Shown: positions 58,446-64,000 of the stretch, one piece after another | How positions within the stretch are numbered: position 1 is the first letter of the stretch | Layout: every line of letters begins with the position of its first letter | Assembly: GCA_017052515.1 (NCBI GenBank) | Contig: JAFHKR010000039.1 | Span: 124,001-188,000 of the forward strand | Source of the DNA: Fictibacillus nanhaiensis | Lineage (GTDB): Bacteria > Bacillota > Bacilli > Bacillales > Fictibacillaceae | Length of the DNA: 64,000 nucleotides | Direction: 5' to 3' | Program-made: the position numbers and the translations under genes | Notes under the pieces: model-generated | Told to the model about the DNA's origin: nothing | Seen by the model: only the letters and a program-made list of their open reading frames with translations | The model's database searches: none

Positions 58446-58498
58446 GTATGTCACTTAAAAGTGCGTTCTTACATACGAGAAGTATGTCTGGGTATAAT
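58446..58498 (+). promoter_or_regulatory. operator and promoter in the HxlR/glyoxalase divergon
   Basis: A perfect inverted repeat ACATAC-GAGAA-GTATGT (58471-58487) lies between a TTACAT -35-like element (58469) and TATAAT (58493-58498) of the glyoxalase gene. A third GTATGT half-site is at 58446-58451, toward the hxlR start. Placement predicts repression of the glyoxalase gene and autoregulation. Confidence 0.7.
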
Positions 58499-58535
58499 GA
58501 TTCCTGTAAACAACAATAAAAGGAGGAATACAATT

Positions 58536-59030
58536 ATGCCAATCTATCCAAGAACATTTTCTCATATTGGTTTATCCGTGCCAAATTTAGAAGAAGCCAT
58601 AAAATTTTATACAGAGGTATTCGGATGGTATGTTATCATGGAGCCTTCTGATGTGGAGAATGATGAAACACCGATCGGACAAATGTGCCGAGATGTATTC
58701 GGTGATGACTGGGAAACATTCCGAATTGCTCATCTGGCTACAGGTGACAAAATCGGAGTTGAACTGTTCGAGTTTCCTCATAACGAAAAGCCGGAAAACA
58801 ATTTCGAGTACTGGAAGACAGGTTTGTTCCACTTTTGTATCCAAGACCCTGATATTGAAGGGATCGTTGAGAAAATTAAGGAATATGGCGGCAAGCAGCG
58901 CATGCCGATTCGTGAGTATTACCCGAACGAAAAACCTTACAAGATGGTGTATGTAGAGGATCCGTTCGGCAATATCTTTGAAATCTATACACATAGTTAT
59001 GAGCTTACCTATTCTCAGGGAGCATACTAA
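58536..59030 (+). CDS. VOC family protein (glyoxalase-like)
   Basis: A 164-residue vicinal-oxygen-chelate protein. Metal-ligand positions are recognisable: His in FSHIGLSVPNLEEA, Glu in VELFEFPHNE, His in GLFHFCIQDPDIEG and Glu in DPFGNIFEIYTHSY. Members are lactoylglutathione lyases, dioxygenases or thiol transferases; the acid-rich middle insertion (about 40-65) prevents a confident choice. AGGAGG lies 8 nt before the ATG at 58536. Regulated by the divergent HxlR protein, so a role against reactive electrophiles is likely. Confidence 0.88.
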   Translation: MPIYPRTFSHIGLSVPNLEEAIKFYTEVFGWYVIMEPSDVENDETPIGQMCRDVFGDDWETFRIAHLATGDKIGVELFEFPHNEKPENNFEYWKTGLFHFCIQDPDIEGIVEKIKEYGGKQRMPIREYYPNEKPYKMVYVEDPFGNIFEIYTHSYELTYSQGAY

Positions 59031-59038
59031 TAAACTTT

Positions 59039-59073
59039 TGAACCGCTGGCGATTTTGTTCAGCGGTTTTTTCT
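59039..59073 (+). terminator. terminator of the glyoxalase-like gene
   Basis: AACCGCTG (59041-59048) pairs with CAGCGGTT (59060-59067), followed by TTTTTC. Confidence 0.88.
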
Positions 59074-59167
59074 TTGCACAGATTTCGAAAGAAAAGAAAA
59101 GACTACTATTTGCATTTTTACTTCTGTAAGCTTGATTTAACATAATCACGTAAATGGAGTGAAGAAA

Positions 59168-59818
59168 ATGATAAAGAAAATTAAAATAGATCTGCCTAAA
59201 ATTCAAGGGAAATTAGAAGAAGCACGGTTTCGGGATCTGTATTTAGAGGAAGATCCATATCTTCACGATTGCTCGATCACGGGAGCATTTTTAGAGAATG
59301 AAGAGATCGATAAGCTGATTTTATCTAAAGTGAAATTCAATAATGTAACGCTCATTCATTCTAGTTTTTATAAAATAGACATGACAGATGTTGTATTTGA
59401 AAACTGTGATCTTTCAAATACAAATTTTAAAGAGGGTATTTTGTATCGCGTACATTTTAAAGATTGCAAACTGATGGGTGTTGATTTCGAAAAAGCGAAT
59501 CTTAGAAATGTGACGTTTGAAAACTGCAAGTTAGACATGAGTGAGTTTGTAGAAACAGACTTTAAGCCCGTTTTGTTCGACCAATCCTCACTTAAACAGG
59601 CAAACTTTTATGAAACAAAGCTGAATGCAGTAAAATTTGAATCGTGTAATATCGAGGAGATCGATTTTACAGAAACATCCTTAAACGGGATCGATATTAG
59701 TACATGTAAATTCAATACCATTCACGTAAACCTCACAAGTTTAAAAGGATGTACCGTATCACGGGAGCAAGCCATCGTGTTTTCCACATTGTTGGGATTA
59801 AACGTAAAAGATGAGTGA
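59168..59818 (+). CDS. pentapeptide repeat protein
   Basis: A 216-residue right-handed quadrilateral beta-helix. Consecutive five-residue units with central Phe/Leu are visible from about 45 to 190: for example VVFEN CDLSN TNFKE, VHFKD CKLMG VDFEK ANLRN VTFEN. The tail CTVSREQAIVFSTLLGLN is a dimerisation-like C-terminal helix similar to Qnr/MfpA ends. Relatives mimic DNA and may shield DNA gyrase; a resistance role is not shown. GGAGTGA precedes the ATG at 59168. Confidence 0.9.
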   Translation: MIKKIKIDLPKIQGKLEEARFRDLYLEEDPYLHDCSITGAFLENEEIDKLILSKVKFNNVTLIHSSFYKIDMTDVVFENCDLSNTNFKEGILYRVHFKDCKLMGVDFEKANLRNVTFENCKLDMSEFVETDFKPVLFDQSSLKQANFYETKLNAVKFESCNIEEIDFTETSLNGIDISTCKFNTIHVNLTSLKGCTVSREQAIVFSTLLGLNVKDE

Positions 59819-59837
59819 GTTTTACAAACCCACTTAA

Positions 59838-59878
59838 AGAAAGCTCATTACCCATCTAGAGGGGAGTGAGCTTTTTGG
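59838..59878. terminator. bidirectional terminator
   Basis: AAGCTCA and TTACCC (59841-59853) pair with GGG and TGAGCTT (59860-59873). The permease gene on the minus strand ends inside it. Confidence 0.7.
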
Positions 59879-60866
59879 GTTTGTTTTCTTTAACAAATGA
59901 AAAAGAGGGGCCGGATGGTATTTCCTTCAATGGCTTTATTTCTTGTTTAAAGCTTTTTTGTTTTGATAAAAGGTATGCCTTCTCTAATCCTGTAAGTATA
60001 AATGTACTAGCGATTATGGTTAACGTGAAAAAAAGAATTGGAACAAGTGGAATCCAGGGATGTGACATGAAAGAAGCATAATACATACCTAGTAATCCCG
60101 TCCATTCGTGTGTTACAGAATCAACTTCCCCCCCATAAAACACAATGGTTCCTCCAAAGAATACTTGAAGTACTCCCAAGTGTATTAAGATGACAAGAAC
60201 TTGAATGAATTGCTGTAGAAACAAGATGATAAGTATTGGATTGAGGTGGGGGGCAATATGTTTTCTTAGAAGATGAGGATAACGGCCACCTAATATTTTT
60301 GCAGAACGAACAAATTCTTCATTGAGTAATAATTTCATTTCATTTCCTAAATAATAAGTAATTGTAGGAACGGCGAATATGATCAAAATCATTAGCTGGA
60401 AGCCGACTCTTAGAAAAAAGGGTTCTGGTGTAGTACCATTACCAAATGTTAGAGCGTGTTGCAAGACGAAATAGGAAATCATGGTCATTGGAATAACTGA
60501 AAAACTATCAAAAAAAGATTCAAAGCTTTGGAAAAGTGTTTTTTTAAATTTAGCAAGGATTATCCCTAGTAATAAACCAATTAGAATACGCATGAAAGTG
60601 ATAAGTAGTCCAGCCCCTATTGTCCACTTTGCGCCTTCAATGATGAGATGAAGCAAATCATACCCTTTACGGTCCGTTCCTAATAAGAATTTGGCTGACG
60701 GTGCAAACGGGGCAGCACTCACTGTGCCATTTTCATCAAAAAGTAAGGATACACGTCTGATCTCACCATCATGGATAACTGAATTTCCAATACTTAATAC
60801 CACAAGAGTTACTAAAAACAGAAGAGCAGTTACAGCTCTTTTTTGGCGTATGAAATAATACCACAT
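59856..60866 (-). CDS. ABC transporter permease, DppC-like, without ATPase nearby
   Basis: A 336-residue permease with about six helices. FLLGTDRKGYDLLHLIIEGA near residue 60 is the DppC/OppC entry motif, and EEFVRSAKILGGRYPHLLRK is the EAA loop that docks on an ATPase. The C-terminal 30 residues are polar. It starts 1 nt after the upstream permease stop (TAATATG). No ATPase or solute-binding protein is encoded next to it. Last gene of the ECF sigma operon. Confidence 0.85.
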   Translation of the reverse strand: MWYYFIRQKRAVTALLFLVTLVVLSIGNSVIHDGEIRRVSLLFDENGTVSAAPFAPSAKFLLGTDRKGYDLLHLIIEGAKWTIGAGLLITFMRILIGLLLGIILAKFKKTLFQSFESFFDSFSVIPMTMISYFVLQHALTFGNGTTPEPFFLRVGFQLMILIIFAVPTITYYLGNEMKLLLNEEFVRSAKILGGRYPHLLRKHIAPHLNPILIILFLQQFIQVLVILIHLGVLQVFFGGTIVFYGGEVDSVTHEWTGLLGMYYASFMSHPWIPLVPILFFTLTIIASTFILTGLEKAYLLSKQKSFKQEIKPLKEIPSGPSFSFVKENKPKKLTPL

Positions 60867-60867
60867 A

Positions 60868-61743
60868 TTAGACGACCTCTTTTAACAGATGTGAAGTGAA
60901 TAGTCTGAATAGCTGGAAATAAATAAAAATAGGTAAATAGATGAGTAATAATGCTACTGTAAAAGTTTCGATACTGTTATAGTCTTTTACAAAAATAAAT
61001 ATCCCAATAGAGTTAAAAAAATATTCAATGATATAAAGATTGGATAACATAAGCCAAATGTTGGTTTTTGTAAAAAAGAAGAAGCGAAGTAAGACGTTTC
61101 TTAACACATGTTTGTAAAACACAGTAAAATGACTTAAACCTTTTCCACTTGCAAGTGATACATAAGGTTTTTCATATTCTTCTTCTGTAAGAAAAAGTAA
61201 AATTTTCGTAAACATTATGGTTGTAGGAATACTTAAACAGATGATCGGAAGTGCTCTTATCTTTTGATCCCCAGCCGCTGCAACTTCCACAACGAGTATT
61301 CCGGTGTTTTTAAACAACCAAACGATAGACAACTGTAAGATCATAATGATTAAAATATCTGGTAAAGCTTCAAGATACACAAGGCTCTGCTTAACTTTGT
61401 TTACAATTCTAGGATTAAGACAGGTAAGACAATAAACGATAAGTACCGCTAGTATTAATGAGACGATAAATGAGCTAGCGAATATAGTTATAGATTCTTT
61501 GTATCTGATTAAGATTTCAGGAAATAACGGACGTACAACTTTATAATAGGAATACGTTAAAGTAGAAGGTTCAAGTAAACTCGCAACTAGGTTTCCGAAT
61601 GCTAGGAAATATTGTGTGATACTTAACGAAAGCCCGTTAAAAAGGGCCGGTGTAGCACCTAATGCTATAATCCCCACTAATGAAAGAAATAGATGAATAC
61701 ATGTGAATAATGAATGTTTGAACCCGCTAATTACTTTATTCAT
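60868..61743 (-). CDS. ABC transporter permease, DppB-like
   Basis: A 291-residue permease with six helices. The EAA-type loop reads YEKPYVSLASGKGLSHFTVF and YKHVLRNVLL, as in DppB/OppB family. The ATG at 61743 overlaps the upstream stop by 8 nt (ATGAATAA), so earlier codons in frame are not used. Partner of the DppC-like gene that follows. Substrate class (peptide or nickel type) cannot be told; sequence is divergent from canonical Dpp proteins. Confidence 0.82.
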   Translation of the reverse strand: MNKVISGFKHSLFTCIHLFLSLVGIIALGATPALFNGLSLSITQYFLAFGNLVASLLEPSTLTYSYYKVVRPLFPEILIRYKESITIFASSFIVSLILAVLIVYCLTCLNPRIVNKVKQSLVYLEALPDILIIMILQLSIVWLFKNTGILVVEVAAAGDQKIRALPIICLSIPTTIMFTKILLFLTEEEYEKPYVSLASGKGLSHFTVFYKHVLRNVLLRFFFFTKTNIWLMLSNLYIIEYFFNSIGIFIFVKDYNSIETFTVALLLIYLPIFIYFQLFRLFTSHLLKEVV

Positions 61744-62338
61744 CTTCGGGAATGCTCCATTCAATATTGATTGATCCTGCAGGTTTGTGTGCAATCAGTA
61801 GGTAGTAATCTACATTCCTATTATCATTAGAGGTTGGGTGTTCTCTATAAGTCGAAAGATATACAGTCACATTTTTTATATCCCATATGTTCTTTCGATG
61901 TGGATAAAGCTTTTGATATAGTCTTGAGTATGTAGTTAACACTTCTTCTACATCCTTCTTATAATCACTTATTTCACCCTTTTCTGAAATCATCACTTCC
62001 ATGGAGAAGGAATTTTCACTTTGTTTAAGGTTAAATATTTCCTCGGTCAACCCTTTTTGTTTTGCCAAATTTTCTGCTTTTGTTAAGTACGGAATGGACA
62101 TATAACTAGTTGATGCTGTGCTTCCACTCTTTGAAACGAGAAATGGAATACTCGTTGTCATGAATAGTAATACGATCGCTGTAATCATAAGGTCTTTCAC
62201 AAAATAGTACGACGGTTTAACAGTTTTGTTCTCTCTAATCCTTTGTAAGATATGTTCTTCCATTTGTGAGTTGAGTTTGATATATCTATATAGACGCTGG
62301 TCCATATGTTTCTTTAGATGTTGTAATTTATCTTCCAA
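61736..62338 (-). CDS. single-pass membrane protein, candidate anti-sigma factor
   Basis: A 200-residue protein. Residues 1-45 are a charged cytoplasmic helix region (LQHLKKHMDQRLYRYIKLNS), one membrane helix at about 49-68 and a mainly beta extracytoplasmic domain after it. The position directly after an ECF sigma gene (11-nt overlap) and the topology fit an anti-sigma factor. It lacks the HxxxCxxC zinc motif of classical ones. TTG start at 62338 follows GGGGGG with good spacing. The family is not recognised. Confidence 0.7.
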   Translation of the reverse strand: MEDKLQHLKKHMDQRLYRYIKLNSQMEEHILQRIRENKTVKPSYYFVKDLMITAIVLLFMTTSIPFLVSKSGSTASTSYMSIPYLTKAENLAKQKGLTEEIFNLKQSENSFSMEVMISEKGEISDYKKDVEEVLTTYSRLYQKLYPHRKNIWDIKNVTVYLSTYREHPTSNDNRNVDYYLLIAHKPAGSINIEWSIPEDE

Positions 62339-62885
62339 ATGTAGATCCCCCCTTTTTCTCCAATCTACTTTTAAGAAGTTGCCGTGCTTGATAGAGTCTC
62401 GATTTAACAGTTGAAGACTTAAGTTTAAGAACTAGTTCCATTTCCTGCAGTGATAGTTCCTCGTAATAAAAAAGAATAATTACCTCTCTATACTTCGGCT
62501 TTAGCTGCATGATCTCTTGAATAAGTTGCTCTGTTTCATCTTGGATAATTAACTTCAGCTCTATCGGTTTCTCATTAGAAGATGCTGTAAAAGTAAGCCT
62601 CTGAGACAATTTAAATTGCTTATAATGCCAGCTTTTTAAATAATCTTTGCATTTGTTTATTGCAATTCGATAGACCCAGCTTTTGATCGCTTGTTTCTCA
62701 CGAAGGTCATCCATCTGCAAATAAACAGTTAACATCGTATCTTGAAGGATGTCCTCGGCCTTAGCTTGGTCTTTTACATAGGAATAACATAGGCGTAAGA
62801 TACTTTCTCCATACTGTTTTATCATTCGTTTTAATCGTTCTTCTCGATCATTATGTGATTGATTCCTTAAAGGGTTTGGTTTCAT
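62328..62885 (-). CDS. ECF-type RNA polymerase sigma factor
   Basis: A 185-residue sigma-70 family protein. Region 2: GESILRLCYSYVKDQAKAED, ILQDTMLTVYLQMDDLREKQ and SWVYRIAINKCKDYLK. Region 4: KPKYREVIILFYYEELSLQE and LKLKSSTVKSRLYQARQLLK. GAGGT with 6-nt spacing picks the ATG at 62885. It heads a four-gene operon with a membrane protein and two permeases, and an ECF-like promoter lies 35 bp upstream, so it is probably autoregulated. Confidence 0.93.
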   Translation of the reverse strand: MKPNPLRNQSHNDREERLKRMIKQYGESILRLCYSYVKDQAKAEDILQDTMLTVYLQMDDLREKQAIKSWVYRIAINKCKDYLKSWHYKQFKLSQRLTFTASSNEKPIELKLIIQDETEQLIQEIMQLKPKYREVIILFYYEELSLQEMELVLKLKSSTVKSRLYQARQLLKSRLEKKGGSTFGR

Positions 62886-62919
62886 CTGCATACCTCATAG
62901 AAAAAGTCATTTAACTATA

Positions 62920-62942
62920 GACGATTCAGCTTAATAAAGGTT
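62920..62942 (-). promoter_or_regulatory. ECF-type promoter of the sigma operon
   Basis: On the minus strand CCAACCTTT contains AAC at 62942-62940, then exactly 16 bp, then CGTC at 62923-62920. AAC-N16-CGT is the core of Bacillus ECF promoters (sigma-W/X/V class). The implied start is about 28 nt before the ATG of the sigma gene. Confidence 0.75.
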
Positions 62943-63072
62943 GGATTTATTTCTAACCAATTACCATTTCTCATATTTAATCAAAAAACCTTTTTTATCC
63001 AATTGGAAGGTACAATTCCCTTTTAAGAGAAATAAGAAAAGAAGTTGAAAATAGGGAGCTGGTTTTTAATGA

Positions 63073-63924
63073 GTGGGATTTGAAGCTTTAAGGAAAATGT
63101 ATAAAAAGAGGGATGAAGAACTACCATTACAACGGAAAAAATTAATGAGAACAATAGAACAAGACCTAGTGGCAGATAACAATGTTTTGGCTGTATTTTA
63201 TGGAGGATCGATCGGAAAAGGAAACACAGATTTTTATTCAGATATTGATCTTCGTATTGTGGTGCAAGACGCAGATTTTGAAAAGTTTCGACAGAATAAA
63301 AAGCAAAGAGCAATGAATTGGGGGAATGTTCTTTTCTTTGAAGATTTTCCTTGGACAAACTATTCTATCGCTCATTATGACTCATTTATTAAGGTGGATA
63401 CTTTTTATTACAAGAAGAAAGATCTTCATCCTTCTATATGGATGCAGCATTTAAAAATAGTTTACGATCCTGAAGGTCATGTAAACTCCATAAATCAACA
63501 ATCCCTGCAACTATCCTACACACCATCAGTAGAAGAACTAGAAATCTGGCGTACTAAATTCTTTGCATACGTTCATGAGTTCTATAGGCGAATCATGCGA
63601 AGTGAATTCTCATACGCAAAACAATGCTTAGAGAACATGATCTATTCTATGGTGTCCGGATGGTATATGAACGCAGGTCTGCAACCGAATACATTTGGTG
63701 ATTGGTCGAAGGTTGAAGGAAAGAGCAGTCCGTTAGCTGACTGGCAGCGGATGCTCCTTACTAATTGGCGCTACACTTCAAACGAAGAAGACATGTTAAG
63801 AGTTTTTAAGAATATCTTACCTGAATTCCAAAAGTTACATAAAAAGTTATGTGAAATCGTAGAAATTACGTATGAACAGAAATGGGAAGACGAAATTTTG
63901 AAGAAAGTTCTCATTGATTATTAA
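63073..63924 (+). CDS. nucleotidyltransferase domain protein
   Basis: A 283-residue protein with a Pol-beta-type nucleotidyltransferase core near the N terminus: AVFYGGSIGKGNTDFYSDID continuing LRIVVQD, giving the GGS and DxD of the active site. The C-terminal two thirds are helical with WYMNAGLQPNTFGDWSKVEG, resembling aminoglycoside nucleotidyltransferases and related minimal transferases. The GTG at 63073 is a weak start with GGGAGC about 13 nt before; ATG 63097 is an alternative with poor SD spacing. A resistance role is not claimed. Confidence 0.75.
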   Translation: MGFEALRKMYKKRDEELPLQRKKLMRTIEQDLVADNNVLAVFYGGSIGKGNTDFYSDIDLRIVVQDADFEKFRQNKKQRAMNWGNVLFFEDFPWTNYSIAHYDSFIKVDTFYYKKKDLHPSIWMQHLKIVYDPEGHVNSINQQSLQLSYTPSVEELEIWRTKFFAYVHEFYRRIMRSEFSYAKQCLENMIYSMVSGWYMNAGLQPNTFGDWSKVEGKSSPLADWQRMLLTNWRYTSNEEDMLRVFKNILPEFQKLHKKLCEIVEITYEQKWEDEILKKVLIDY

Positions 63925-63945
63925 CTGGCATGAGGTGGTGAGTGT

Positions 63946-64000
63946 ATGGAATATGGGTCGTCAGGGTTGGCATTAATGGGGTTATTTACATTTTTAGTAC
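63946..64000 (+). CDS. start of a membrane protein gene, cut by the window
   Basis: GAGGTGGTGAG lies just before the ATG at 63946, which opens MEYGSSGLALMGLFTFLV, a hydrophobic N terminus, up to the window end. It begins 22 nt after the nucleotidyltransferase stop, so the two are likely co-transcribed. Too short to identify. Confidence 0.6.
   Translation, partial: MEYGSSGLALMGLFTFLV

Noticed and set aside
59168-59818. Qnr quinolone-resistance protein
   Set aside because: Pentapeptide repeats and the C-terminal helix are shared by many unrelated proteins; Qnr-specific loops are not evident.
63073-63924. Aminoglycoside resistance enzyme
   Set aside because: Only the general nucleotidyltransferase core is visible; substrate class cannot be assigned from this.
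1-64000. Prophage, integrative element or IS insertion
   Set aside because: No integrase, transposase, portal or capsid genes, no tRNA attachment site and no target-site duplication were seen; coding style is uniform.

Overview
The window is low-GC Firmicute DNA from an endospore-forming member of the Bacillaceae. An alpha/beta-type small acid-soluble spore protein, CotY/CotZ-like coat protein fragments, a SleB-family cortex hydrolase, TnrA with its binding sites, a T-box leader, AGGAGG-type ribosome binding sites, frequent TTG/GTG starts and hairpin-plus-U terminators all point this way. Genus-level placement (for example Fictibacillus or a relative) is only an impression. There is no rRNA, tRNA, CRISPR array, insertion sequence or prophage. 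It reads as ordinary chromosome: many short operons, several transporters, many GNAT and NUDIX enzymes, and secreted wall enzymes.

Left part (1-17 kb). The end of a hydrolase gene is followed by three GNAT genes and an SASP gene. A MarR-nitroreductase-monooxygenase operon has a textbook sigma-A promoter and a direct-repeat operator candidate. Leftward NUDIX, cupin and membrane-protein genes follow, then a large secreted M14 carboxypeptidase carrying an apparent inserted domain. An ABC-F ribosome-protection gene lies behind a 280-nt attenuator leader. A winged-helix protein gene comes next, with four iteron-like repeats after it, then a BASS transporter.

Nitrogen block (14.1-19.2 kb). An ammonium transporter, a GlnD-like DUF294 nucleotidyltransferase and a DEDDh exonuclease converge on tnrA. 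TnrA boxes lie in front of both the transporter and tnrA, and each is centred 49 bp upstream of the start point inferred from a TAGAAT -10 element. An atypical NRAMP-family transporter follows.

Middle (19-47 kb). This holds PepT, paired NUDIX enzymes, an Xaa-Pro aminopeptidase, a SelD-associated-type flavoprotein, a membrane diguanylate cyclase, and CotY/CotZ-like fragments in three overlapping frames. It also holds a fused cytochrome b/molybdopterin oxidoreductase with an internal Tat-like motif, a sortase that looks like a lipoprotein next to its probable MPKTG substrate, and a Crp-family regulator between two YdcZ-type transporters.

Right part (47-64 kb). This holds wall hydrolase, lipase, ZIP-like and DHA2 efflux genes, a leucine-type T-box controlling a YvbW-like permease, an HxlR/glyoxalase divergon, and an ECF-sigma operon with two orphan ABC permeases and a recognisable ECF promoter.

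The most unusual signal is not a gene. Four intergenic regions (about 12985, 28500, 47550 and 52500) each hold 3-4 direct repeats spaced 21 bp apart (one gap is 20), which is two helical turns. Two loci share the same core and the same trailing motif. Another has a related core and the fourth an unrelated one.
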